54,352 nt of DNA, taken from positions 1-54,352 of the forward strand of contig DAIUAM010000022.1 in assembly GCA_036847185.1 (NCBI GenBank), written 5' to 3'. A program made the position numbers and the translations under genes. Positions 1 through 9,200 of the stretch are shown here, piece after piece. Each line of letters opens with the position of its first letter. Position 1 is the stretch's first letter. The notes below the pieces were generated by a model that worked only from the letters and a program-made list of their open reading frames with translations, was not told the origin of the DNA and made no database searches. Source of the DNA: UBA4738 sp002413305. Its GTDB lineage: Bacteria; Actinomycetota; UBA4738.

Positions 1-32
1 GTCATGATTGGCATGGTGATTAACATACCAGA

Positions 33-647
33 TTATTTCACAGACGCACCACTAGAGGCGGTGTTGACGAGATCCCCGGCCACCATCCCCTGGCCCTCTG
101 CCCTCAAGTTCACAGCGGCCTCTCCGGTGAGGACCCCTGCTCTGGCTCGAAGGTCGGGCGCTCCCACCTCGGCTCCGAGCTCGGCGACGGCCTTGGTCAG
201 GTCGAGCGCAGCGCGGACCGCCCGCTCGGCGTCGTCCTCGGTCGCGACAGGGGTTCCCCACACAGCCATCACCGCGTCGCCGATGAACTTCTCGATCGTG
301 CCGCCGTAGCGGGTGATCAGGGTTCGACAGGTGTCGAAGTACCGGGTCAGGAGCTCCCGGACCTCCTCGGCGTCGCGGGACTCCGAGAGCGTGGTGAATC
401 CCACCAGATCGGCGAACAGGATCGACACCAGGCGACGCTCGGCGCTGGGGGCCTCACGCGGAGTAGCGGGCGCAAGTGCGGAAGCCGCAGCCGCCGGCGA
501 GAGCGCCGACCCGCAGTCGCCGCAGAACTTCTTCCCAGGCTCGTTCGAGGCCCCGCAGGAGGGACACGTGGCGGTGAGCGGCGAGCCGCAGTCGCCGCAG
601 AACTTCTTCCCTGGCTGGTTCTCCGCGCCGCAAGACGCGCAGATCAC
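33..647 (-). pseudogene. Truncated zinc-ribbon adenylate cyclase (tandem paralogue of the next gene)
   Basis: Front part (about 204 residues) of a class III adenylate/guanylate cyclase. Two CxxC...CxxC zinc ribbons (CASCGAEN, CPSCGASN) come first, then a cyclase domain with both metal aspartates (FADLVGFT and GDAVMAVWG). Its GTG start overlaps the TGA stop of the upstream cyclase in a GTGA, so it looks translationally coupled to it. The reading breaks off after GDLVNTAS, exactly where the intact paralogue continues with the transition-state Arg (RIQSS). The remaining sequence down to position 1 is AT-rich and unlike its surroundings. The cyclase segment is about 90% identical in DNA to 3602-3990. 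It has lost the catalytic Arg and everything downstream, so it is probably inactive. Whether position 58 is a biological break or an assembly edge cannot be told from the sequence. Confidence 0.8.
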
Positions 648-3600
648 GTGCTGACCTCCGCGCCGACCTTCGAAGCCACGCGATCGAGGCGCTGGAGCCA
701 CGGCACAGCCCTCAACTCCTCAAACGTCGTGTGGGCCTGTTCGAACATCGGCCCGGCCTCGCTCACCCGAGCCTGCGACGTCAGCCACTCGCCGTGCTCC
801 AGCAGGGTCACCGCGCGGGCGAAGGGCATCGAGAGGTCCGCGAACTGCCGTGCGGCGGCCTCGAAACCGGGCTCGACCCGGTCGGTTTCGCCTCGGGCCG
901 CCGCGAGCCGGGCCCCGAACCGTGCCCCTTGCGCCTGCACGTAGGGCGTAAGCTCCCCAAGCCGGAGGCCCTCGATCACGCCCAGGAGCTCCTCCACCTT
1001 GCCGAGGTCCCCGAGCGCGAACGCCGCCTCGACAGCCTCGACGAGCGCCTCTTTGACGTGCCCCGCCCGGATCCCGAACTGGGTCCTGGTACCGAACGCC
1101 TCCTCGGCCGCAGCGAGCGCATCCGTGTTCCTGCCCTCGGCACGGAGCAGCGAGGCCTGCGTGACGCGGAAGACCGCGCGCACCTGCACGTCTTGCGAGG
1201 ACTCCATGTCGGCCATCACGTCGAAGATCTCGCGGGCGCGCTCCAACTCGCCCCGATGCACGAAGACGGGCACCAAGGCGCTGATGCCCGTTCGCACGAT
1301 GTCGGTGAACTCCACGTCGTAGAGGTCGACGTGGTCGAGGCGCTGGACGGCCTCGTCCCACCGGCCGAGGGAGGCCAACTCCCCCGTGTCGCCGATCATA
1401 AACGACGTCTCCCACATCCGGTCCCCGGTGCGCCGCGCGAGTTCCAGCCCCTTGCGGCCGAGGTCGAGAACTTCCTCGAACCGGTCGGCCTGACCCGCTG
1501 CCGCACCGAGGTTGTTGTAGGCGCGGACCGCTGCGGCCGTGAGGTCGTGCTCCAGCGCGATCTCGAGTGAGCGACGCAGCAGGACCAGGCCTTCCTCGAA
1601 TCGCCCCTTGGTCGCCAGGACCAGCCCCTTCGTGTTCATCGCCTGCGACATGACCTCGGGCAGGCGCAGTCCCTCGGCGATGTCGAGCGCGAACTCGATA
1701 CGAGCGAGAGCCTCGTCGGTCCGCCCCATGAAGTAGAGGAGCCGTCCGAGCTGCGCGGCGAGCCACGCGACGTCCGCGTCCTGCTCCTCCTGCGACAAGA
1801 CTGCGTAGGCCGCCTCCATCCGCTCGACGGCCTCCTCGATGTGGCCCGACTGCCACACGACCTCCGCGAGGGCGGCCGAGACCCTCGCCGCCGGATGCGT
1901 GAGGCCGATCGACTCGAAGCCCGCGATCGCCTCCTCGTGGTGCGCGGTCGCGGCGGCGGCGTGACCCGCGGTCCAGGCCATCTTGCCGGCACGCTCGTGG
2001 AGCTCGGCTCGTCGGAGCGGATCGCCGGTGAGCTCGATCGCCTGCTCGAAGTAGTGCAGCGCCTCCTCGCTCGCTGCGAGCGAGGCCGCACGCTCCCCGG
2101 CGCGGGCGAGCAGATCCCGCGCCTTCTCCCTGATCCCGGCGGCGTCCTCCGCTTCCGGGGCGGCTTCGAACGCGGAGAGGTAGTGCGCCGCGAGGACCTC
2201 GACGATCTCGTCGTCGTCGGCCGCCCATGTCCGCTCGATGAATGCGGCGGCCGCGAAGTGCTTGGCCTTGCGCTCCTTCTTCGACAGCGTGTCGTAGGCG
2301 ATCTTCTTCACCAGGTCTTGCAGGAAGCCGTACTGACCGCGCTCGGGCGAGCGAGGATCCGCCTGTACGGTGAGGATCTCCTTTCGGACCAGCCCCGTCA
2401 GGATGGGCTCGACCTCGCTCGCACCGACCCCTCCGACCTCGGCCAGCGCCTGCTTGAAGAACGTCTTGCCGAGGACGGAGGCGTCCTGGACCACCCGGCG
2501 CTCCTCGGCGCTCAGCCCGTCCAGGCGCGCGGCGATGAGCGCGTGCAGGGTCTCGGGCACCTCCAGAGACTCGATGGGCCCGGTGGGGCGGTAGACGTTC
2601 CCCTCCCGCGCGAGCAGCCCTCGATCGAGGAGCATCCGGACGGTCTCGACCGCGTACAGGGGCACCCCCTCCGCGCGCGAGAGGATCCGGTCCTCGAGCT
2701 CGGCGGGCAGGCCCGGGACCAGTCCTGCCATCAGCTCGTGCATCGCCTCGGGCTGCAGCGACTCGAGGTACAGAGAGGTGAAGTTGCGCTTGCCCGAGCC
2801 CCAGTTCGGCCGGCGGTCGGCGAACTCGGGGCGCGCCAGCGTGACGACGTACAAGGGGAAGTTGCGCGACCACTCCAGCAGGTACTCGATGAAGTCCAGC
2901 AGGGAGGGGTCGGCCCACTGCATGTCCTCGAAGACCAGGATCGTCGGCAGGTTCCCCGCGAGTCGCTCGAAGAACAGCCGCCACGCGGCGAACAGATCCT
3001 CCCGGTCGGCGGCTGTCCGGTCCTCGAGGCCGAGCAGGTGCGCGAGACGGGGTTCGATCCAGCGCTGCTCTTCCGGATCGGGCACGTTCTCGCGGACGGT
3101 CGCCCGGAGCTTCTCGAGCGCCGACGCCGGCTCCTCGTCCTCGGCGATCCGCCCGCGCATACGCACCATCTCGGCCAGCGCCCAGTAGGTCACTCCTTCG
3201 CCATACGCCAGACAGCGGCCACGGTGCCAGAACGCGTCGTCGACCAGCCCGTCGAAGTACTTGTAGAACTCCCAGACCAGCCGGGACTTGCCGATGCCGG
3301 CGATCCCGATCACGGACAACAGGTGCGCCTTCTTCTCGTCGGTCGAGGCGTGGTACAGATCCTTGGCCATCCGCAGCTCGCGGTCGCGGCCCACGAAGGG
3401 AGCCTCCAAGCCCTGGGCCTTGAGCGTCCCTCGAACGCCCGCGACCAGGCGGAGTGCGCGCCAAAGCGGCACGAGGCCCGCCTTCCCCTTTAGCTCGAAG
3501 GTCCCCACGTCCTCGTAGGCGATCGTGGCTTCCGTGGCGCGACGGGTCGCCTCGCCGACGAACACCGCTCCCGGCTCCGCCGACGACTGGATCCGAGACG

Positions 3601-4204
3601 CGGTGTTCACCAGGTCCCCGGCCACCATCCCCTGGCCCTCGGCCCTCAAGTTCACGGCGGCCTCTCCCGTGAGGACCCCTGCTCTGGCTCGAAGGTCGGG
3701 CGCGCCGACCTCCGCCCCCAGCTCGGCCACGGCCCGTGTCAGATCAAGTGCCGCACGGACGGCCCGCTCGGCATCGTCCTCTGTGGCGACCGGGGTGCCC
3801 CACACCGCCATCACCGCATCGCCGATGAATTTCTCGATGGTGCCGCCGTAGCGGGTGATCAGGGTGCGGCAGGTGTCGAAGTACCTGGTCAGGAGCTCCC
3901 GGACCTCCTCGGCGTCGCGAGACTCCGAAAGCGTGGTGAATCCCACCAGATCGGCGAACAGGATCGAGACCAGTCGGCGCTCGGCGCTGGGCAGGTCTCG
4001 TGTGGTTGCGGGCAGGGTCGTGGCCGCCACCGGAGCCGCCTCCGCCGCGGGCCTTTCCGCTACCGGCGCGCCGCACTCGTCGCAGAACCTGGCCCCGGAG
4101 GCAACGGGATGCCCGTTGGGGCAAACGGCGGCCAGCCCCGCGCCGCAGCTCATGCAGAACTTGGCCTCGGTCCGATTCTCGGCTCCGCAATTCGCGCAGA
4201 TCAT
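644..4204 (-). CDS. Zinc-ribbon / class III adenylate cyclase / AAA ATPase / TPR signalling protein
   Basis: A 1186-residue multidomain signalling protein. Residues 3-47 hold two zinc ribbons (CANCGAEN...CMSCGAG and CPNGHP...CDECGAP). A cyclase catalytic domain follows at roughly 75-250, with metal-binding Asp in FADLVGFT and GDAVMAVWG, the purine-contacting Lys in EKFIGD, and the Asn/Arg pair in VNTASRIQ, so the active site looks complete. An AAA/NACHT-like ATPase follows (Walker A GIAGIGKSRL, Walker B LVFEDMQWAD), and the C-terminal half is helical TPR-like repeats. Proteins of this build are abundant in actinobacteria; the ligand is unknown. The product would be cAMP (possibly cGMP) made in the cytoplasm. 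The ATG start overlaps the stop of a possible short upstream frame (ATGA), and its own stop overlaps the start of the truncated paralogue. Confidence 0.93.
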   Translation of the reverse strand: MICANCGAENRTEAKFCMSCGAGLAAVCPNGHPVASGARFCDECGAPVAERPAAEAAPVAATTLPATTRDLPSAERRLVSILFADLVGFTTLSESRDAEEVRELLTRYFDTCRTLITRYGGTIEKFIGDAVMAVWGTPVATEDDAERAVRAALDLTRAVAELGAEVGAPDLRARAGVLTGEAAVNLRAEGQGMVAGDLVNTASRIQSSAEPGAVFVGEATRRATEATIAYEDVGTFELKGKAGLVPLWRALRLVAGVRGTLKAQGLEAPFVGRDRELRMAKDLYHASTDEKKAHLLSVIGIAGIGKSRLVWEFYKYFDGLVDDAFWHRGRCLAYGEGVTYWALAEMVRMRGRIAEDEEPASALEKLRATVRENVPDPEEQRWIEPRLAHLLGLEDRTAADREDLFAAWRLFFERLAGNLPTILVFEDMQWADPSLLDFIEYLLEWSRNFPLYVVTLARPEFADRRPNWGSGKRNFTSLYLESLQPEAMHELMAGLVPGLPAELEDRILSRAEGVPLYAVETVRMLLDRGLLAREGNVYRPTGPIESLEVPETLHALIAARLDGLSAEERRVVQDASVLGKTFFKQALAEVGGVGASEVEPILTGLVRKEILTVQADPRSPERGQYGFLQDLVKKIAYDTLSKKERKAKHFAAAAFIERTWAADDDEIVEVLAAHYLSAFEAAPEAEDAAGIREKARDLLARAGERAASLAASEEALHYFEQAIELTGDPLRRAELHERAGKMAWTAGHAAAATAHHEEAIAGFESIGLTHPAARVSAALAEVVWQSGHIEEAVERMEAAYAVLSQEEQDADVAWLAAQLGRLLYFMGRTDEALARIEFALDIAEGLRLPEVMSQAMNTKGLVLATKGRFEEGLVLLRRSLEIALEHDLTAAAVRAYNNLGAAAGQADRFEEVLDLGRKGLELARRTGDRMWETSFMIGDTGELASLGRWDEAVQRLDHVDLYDVEFTDIVRTGISALVPVFVHRGELERAREIFDVMADMESSQDVQVRAVFRVTQASLLRAEGRNTDALAAAEEAFGTRTQFGIRAGHVKEALVEAVEAAFALGDLGKVEELLGVIEGLRLGELTPYVQAQGARFGARLAAARGETDRVEPGFEAAARQFADLSMPFARAVTLLEHGEWLTSQARVSEAGPMFEQAHTTFEELRAVPWLQRLDRVASKVGAEVST

Positions 4205-4296
4205 CCCCGCACCCCTGTGACTCCGTGCTTGGCCAGGACCGCGGACACCCGCTCGACGGAGGTGGCCAGGCGGTCCTCGAGGACGGTCTCAGCCAC
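4201..4296 (-). CDS. Possible 31-residue leader ORF overlapping the cyclase start
   Basis: A short frame with GC-rich third positions whose TGA stop overlaps the cyclase ATG as ATGA. From a GTG at 4296 it would encode about 31 residues ending AKHGVTGVRG. The overlap is the kind seen in coupled operons, but no Shine-Dalgarno sequence is visible before the GTG and the peptide resembles nothing I recognise. It may be the tail of a decayed gene or a chance frame. Confidence 0.25.
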   Translation of the reverse strand: MAETVLEDRLATSVERVSAVLAKHGVTGVRG

Positions 4297-4504
4297 GAAG
4301 GTACGTGGGATCCACGTGATCCCTGACCGAGATGGTCCTCCACAGCCTACGGGACATCCGCCTCCGCGTCTGACCCACCTCATCCTGGCCCCGTCAAGGA
4401 GTGGATTCAACCCGAGTGAGCCCCGACCGGAAACCGCCGCGTTGACGAATGCGCCGAATCCGGTAGACATGAGGTGATGCTAAACCGGCCCGGGAGGGAG
4501 GAGC

Positions 4505-5091
4505 GTGGTGAGGTACAAGCTGCTGGGACCGAGTGGGCTCAGGGTGTCGGAGGTGGCGCTCGGCACCATGACGTTCGGTGAGGACTGGGGATGGGGAGCG
4601 TCGAACGAAGAGAGCCGCCGCATCTTCGACCGGTTCGCGGATGCCGGCGGCAACTTCGTCGACACGTCGAACAACTACACGAACGGGACGGCCGAACGGT
4701 TCGTGGGCGAGTTCATCGCCGCCGAGCGGGATCACTTCGTCGTAGCCACGAAGTACTCGCTGACCGAGCGGCGGGACGACCCGAACGCCGGCGGCAACCA
4801 CCGCAAGAACATGATGCGATCGATCGAAGGCAGCCTGCGGCGACTCGGCACCGACCACGTCGACCTGCTGTGGCTCCGCATGTGGGATGCAACCACGCCG
4901 GTCGACGAAGTGCTTCGCGCGTTCGACGACCTCGTCCGCGCGGGGAAGGTGCTGTACGTGGGCATGTCCGACACGCCGGCCTGGGTCGTGGCGCAGGCTG
5001 TCACCACTACCGCGCTGCGCGGGTGGACGGCGCCAGTGGCCGTCCAGGCGCCGTGGAGCCTCGCTGACCGAGGCGTCGAGCGCGAGGTGCG
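4505..5091 (+). pseudogene. Aldo/keto reductase, truncated after about 195 residues
   Basis: The N-terminal two thirds of an aldo/keto reductase (NADPH-dependent carbonyl reduction, TIM barrel). It shows the usual opening (YKLLGPSGLRVSEVALGT), the NFVDTSNNY strand containing the catalytic Asp/Tyr pair, the Lys in VVATKY, and the KVLYVGMSD strand. The start is a GTG behind GGGAGGGAGG. Family members run about 310-340 residues; this one matches the family as far as DRGVERE and then reads into the antisense of an inverted epimerase gene. The C-terminal cofactor-binding part is gone, so it is very probably non-functional. The frame stays open to 5365, but that extension is not reductase. Confidence 0.8.
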
Positions 5092-5305
5092 CGACCGCGT
5101 CCAGGCTCCCTTCCACGTGGAGATAGTTGGTGACGTCGTAGCGCTCCAGCCGGAAGCGTGGCTCCCCCATGAGATGGCCGACGTTGTCCCCGTTTCCGGT
5201 GAGGAAGTTGTCCAGGCAGAGCACCTCCCAGCCCTCCGCCAGCAGCCGCTCGCACAGGTGGGACCCCAGGAATCCCGCTCCACCGCTGACCAGGATCCTA
5301 GCCAT
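5088..5305 (-). pseudogene. NAD-dependent epimerase/dehydratase, N-terminal fragment
   Basis: About 72 residues of a short-chain sugar-nucleotide epimerase/dehydratase. It opens with a perfect Rossmann glycine motif (MARILVSGGAGFLGSHLCERL) and continues with the CLDNFLTG acidic strand end and DAVAHLA. The matching stops there, at the same place where the aldo/keto reductase on the other strand stops. The Tyr-x-x-x-Lys catalytic motif is missing. Closest in style to UDP-glucuronate decarboxylase or dTDP-glucose dehydratase relatives. Dead fragment. Confidence 0.72.
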
Positions 5306-5580
5306 GCCGCGCCGACGCCGGGCCGGGCAGCCGGCGGTCACGAAGGCGGTGCCGCTGACCTGTGACGTCCATGGGCCGCGGGCTGACAGCCTCCTCCCAG
5401 CTGGTTCCCAATGCTCCTCTCATGCTTTCGCCCTCCAGCTCGGCTCATTCGAAGCAACCAAGCTCAACGGTACCTGTTTGTCACGCAGTGGCGAAGTGGA
5501 TCATCGTCTCCGCAACGGTAGTGGGCCGTCCGGCACGGCGTCGGTGGCGGACAGAACCTTTCGCGACCGAAGTTCGCTTC

Positions 5581-5605
5581 GTTCAGCCCGATTGAACGGC
5601 CGTTC
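5581..5605. promoter_or_regulatory. Palindromic candidate operator upstream of the repeat protein
   Basis: In the otherwise empty 5306-5682 interval there is a perfect 12-bp palindrome, GAACGGCCGTTC (5594-5605), overlapping an inverted pair GTTCA...TGAAC (5581-5597). It lies about 80 bases before the start at 5683, a plausible place for a TetR-type operator. No -10/-35 pair is convincing. The rest of the interval shows no gene. Confidence 0.3.
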
Positions 5606-5682
5606 GCTCCTTTCTCACGCCTTCCGATCGAGAGCAACATCCAGCGGCAGCGGGCCTAGCCGGCCCGGGGAAGGGAGGAGCG

Positions 5683-6102
5683 ATGATCGAGACCAAGGAG
5701 CGTCGGGAGGCCAGCCGGGCCGTCGAGGCCCACCTGCCGGTGGTTCTTCGACCCGTCGGCAAGGGCAGAAGGGCATGGATCGCCGGCGCCGTCGCCGCGG
5801 TCCTCGGCGCGGGGTTGGCGGTTGGGATCGTCCTCGCCGCGACGGGCGGGCATGCGCCGGCGGGGCACGCCTCGATCGGAGTCGCGAACTCCCAGGTGAC
5901 CTCCATGCGGCCGTTCTCCGACGGCGGCTACGGCGCGGCCACCGGTTCCCAGGTGACGTCCATGCGGCCGTTCTCCGACGGCGGCTACGGCGGGACGACC
6001 GGTTCCCAGGTGACGTCCATGCGGCCGTTCTCCGACGGCGGCTACGGCGCGGCCACCGGCTCCCAGGTGACGTCTATGCGGGCGTTCTCCGACGGCGGCT
6101 AG
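5683..6102 (+). CDS. Small membrane-anchored protein with four 19-residue repeats
   Basis: A 139-residue protein of unknown function. Residues 1-28 are charged and cytoplasmic. A single membrane helix follows at about 29-53 (WIAGAVAAVLGAGLAVGIVL), then a Gly/Ala/His-rich linker, and from residue 70 four copies of a repeat with the core SQVTSMRPFSDGGYGAATG; the last copy is cut short at FSDGG by the TAG stop. The outward-facing tail is therefore almost entirely repeat. The start ATG follows GGGAAGGGAGGAG, a strong ribosome binding site. A 14-bp terminator hairpin follows at 6154. I do not recognise the family; the Ser/Gly/Tyr/Arg composition suggests a flexible surface or wall-interacting tail, which is inference. 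Confidence 0.75.
   Translation: MIETKERREASRAVEAHLPVVLRPVGKGRRAWIAGAVAAVLGAGLAVGIVLAATGGHAPAGHASIGVANSQVTSMRPFSDGGYGAATGSQVTSMRPFSDGGYGGTTGSQVTSMRPFSDGGYGAATGSQVTSMRAFSDGG
5890..6102 (+). repeat. 57-bp tandem repeat, 3.7 copies, in frame
   Basis: Units start at 5890, 5947, 6004 and 6061, each exactly 57 bp (19 codons), the last partial. Units differ at only a few bases, mostly in the GCGGCC/GGGACG linker codons, so the array is recent or kept uniform by recombination. Copy number is likely to vary between strains. Confidence 0.9.
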
Positions 6103-6153
6103 CAGCTCAGAAGACAGGATCGAGTGGGTTCAGCCCCACGAGGTCGCGCGGCG

Positions 6154-6189
6154 AACGAGGCGGGAGGACCACCCTCCCGCCTCGTTTCG
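6154..6189 (+). terminator. Rho-independent terminator after the repeat protein
   Basis: Perfect 14-bp stem (AACGAGGCGGGAGG / CCTCCCGCCTCGTT) at 6154-6167 and 6173-6186 with a 5-base loop, followed by a short T-containing tail (TTTCGT). It separates the repeat protein from the next ATPase gene. Confidence 0.8.
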
Positions 6190-6216
6190 TCCCGAGACAG
6201 AGCCGCCCAGGCGCCG

Positions 6217-9200
6217 ATGTCTGGCGCGGGCACCTGTTCGCGAGTACAAAGGAGGCCGCAGAAGGGAGCACGCATCGCCGAAAACGGCGCTCGCGAGGAC
6301 GTATTCGTCGGCAGGAGGCCAGAGCTCGATGAGTTGTCGGCCGGTCTCGAGGATGCCCGAGGCAGGCGGGGGCGCCTGTTCCTCCTCTCCGGCGAACCGG
6401 GGATCGGCAAGAGCCGGCTGATCCGCGAGTTCGCCGCGCGGGCGCGAGCGAGCGGGGCCCGGGTCCTGTGGGGCCGATGCTGGGAGGCGGGAGGCGCACC
6501 GCCCTATTGGCCGTGGGTGCAGATCATGCGGGCCTACGTGCGCGGCCAGGAGGCCGATGCCACCAGGAACGAGATCGGTCCGGCGGCGGTCGATCTCGTG
6601 CAGATCCTCCCGGAGATCAAGGAACTGTTCCCGGAGCTCCCCCCGCCCCCCACCGTCGACCCCGACTCGGCGAGGTTCCAGCTGTTCGACTCGACGGCGT
6701 CGTTCCTGCTGAATGCGGCAAGCGGCGGCCCGCTCGTCCTGGTGCTGGAAGACCTGCATGCCGCCGACACGCCATCCCTCCTCCTGCTGCGGTTCCTCGC
6801 CGACCAGATCGCGGATGCGAGCCTGCTGGTCGTCGGGACGTACCGCGACGTCGAGCTCACGCCCGAGCATCCGCTGGTGAGCACGGCCTCGGAGCTCTCC
6901 CGCGAACCCTCGACCCGGCGCATCCACCTCAAAGGCCTGGACGAGGACGATGTCGCCCGATTCCTGGGTGCGGCCCTCCGGGCGGCGCCTCCCGCAATGC
7001 TCATCTCCGCCCTTCGCCGGGAGACGAAGGGGAACCCGCTCTTCCTCGGGGAGGCCGTGCGACTCCTCGCAGCCGAGGGGGAGCTCGGCAAGTCCCTCGA
7101 TCCAGCCGCGCTCCGGGTGGCGGTGCCGAAGAGCGTCCGAGCCGTGATCGGTCGTCGGGTCGGCCATCTCGACGACGCTTCCAAGCGGGCGCTTTCGCTG
7201 GCCTCGGTTCTGGGCACCGAGTTCACGACCGAAGCGCTCCGGCGGCTGAGCGGGATGGACCCCGACGAGCTGCTCGACGCCATCGATCGTGCCGTCGAAG
7301 CCGGGTTGCTCGGACCCGTCCCGGGCATGCTCGGATGGTTCCGGTTCTCGCACGAGCTTGTGCGCGAGACGTTGTATGAGGAACTGACGTCGGCCGGCCG
7401 GATGCGGCTGCACCTGCAGACGGCCGAGGTGCTGCGCGAGATCCATGCGGGTGACGAGGGGCCGCACCTGGCGGAAATCGCCCATCACCTCTTCGAGGCG
7501 GCACCACTCGGGAACACCGCCACCGCCGTCGACTACGCGCGATGGGCCGGGGAAGAGGCAGCCCGCTCGCTGGCGTACGAGGAGGCAGCCCGGTTGTTCC
7601 GGATGGCGCTGCAGGCCCTCGAACGGGAAGAGCAGCCCGATCAAGGGCTCGCGGCCGAGCTCCTGCTCGCCGAGGGCGACGCCCGAGCCCGGGCCGGCGA
7701 CCTGCTTGGCGCCCGGGAGAGCTTCCTGAGTGCCGCCGACAACGCCCGACGGAGAGGCGCCGCCACCCAGCTGGGGCGCGCCGCGCTCGGCTACGGGGGG
7801 AGGTTTGCGTGGTCTCGAGCCGGCGACGACACCTACCTCGTGCCGATGCTCCAGGACGCCCTGGTGCTACTCGGCGGAGGCGACGATCGTCTGCGGGTCC
7901 GGCTCCTCGCCCGGCTGGCATCTGCACTTCGCAGCTCGCCTGACCGCGAGCGCAGTGACGCCCTCAGCCGGCAGGCACTGGAGACGGCCCGTGGCCTCGA
8001 CGATCCGGCGACGCTCGGGTACGCGCTGGTCGCCAGATGCTGGGCCATCTACTGGCCGGAGAACCCCGAAGAGCGGCTCGAACTCGCCACCGAGCTCGTC
8101 CGAGTCGGTGAGGCCAACGAGGCAGAGCGCGCGTTCGAAGGACACCTGGCCAGATGCGTCTTTCTGAACGACCTCGGGGCGATCGCGGAGGGTCGCGCCG
8201 AATTGGACCTCATGACGCGCGAGGCCGACGAGCTGCGCCAGCCCGCTCAGCGGTGGCCGGTCCGGGCGTACAGTGCCAGCCTGGCGCTCTTGGAGGGGGA
8301 CTTCGATCAGGCCGCGGAGCTCATGGCGTCCGAGGTTCGCCCCGGCCAGCCGATCAATCCGGCTCGGGACGACGTGTCCGCGCACCAGATGCACCTCTTC
8401 CTGCTCCTGCGGGAGAAGGGCCGATTGGCCGAACTCGAGGCGCAGACCCGAGCTGCAGCCCGCGAGTTCACCTGGTACCCGCTCCACCGGGCGGCGCTGG
8501 CGTGCCTGCTCCTCGAGCTGGGACGCGACGCCGAGGCCCGAACGACCTTCGAGGATCTCGCCATGGATGGGTTCCGCGCCCTTTACCGAGATTGCATGTG
8601 GCTGCTCGGCATGGCACTGGCGAGCGAGGCCTGCTTCGGGCTCGTCAACCGGGACGCGGCAGCCGAGCTGTACGACCAGCTGCTGCCCTTCGCGGGCCGG
8701 CACGCGGTGGGCCACGCCGAGGGCAGCATGGGCGCTCTGGACCGGTACCTCGGCCTCCTGGCACAGACGCTGGGGCATCTGGACGACGCCGAGCGCCACC
8801 TCCTCGACGCGGTCGGGGTCAACGAGCGCATGGGAGCGAAGCCGTGGACCGCGCATTCGCGCTTCGACCTCGCCAACGTCCTCCTCGAGCGCGACGGGCC
8901 CGGCGACCGAGAGAGCGCCATCGACGAGCTCCGTGCGACACAGGATCTGTGCGGGCGACTCGGGATGGTCGTGCTCGGCGAGAGAGTGGCTGGGCGCCTG
9001 CGTTCCCTCGGTACCGATGGCGCGCAACAGCCCGGACCTAAGACAGACCTTGGTCCGAGCGTGTGGCGTAGGGAGGGCGAGTACTGGTCGGTCGTGTTCG
9101 GCGGCGACGCGTTCCGGGTTCGCGATTCGAAGGGCCTGCGGTACCTGGCCGCGCTGCTCGCCGAGCCAGGCCGCGAGTTCCACGTCCTCGACCTGGTCCG

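Noticed and set aside
720..3493. Long open frames antisense to or in other frames of the large cyclase gene
   Set aside because: They are products of the high GC content over a well-supported 1186-residue gene; their translations are Arg/Pro/Gly-rich without family motifs.
5362..5595. A 77-codon plus-strand frame between the epimerase fragment and the repeat protein
   Set aside because: Ser/Pro/Arg-rich, no ribosome site and no resemblance to any family; treated as chance.
5890..6102. Regularly spaced repeats considered as a CRISPR array
   Set aside because: The units are contiguous, in frame, and have no unique spacers or cas genes; they encode a protein repeat.
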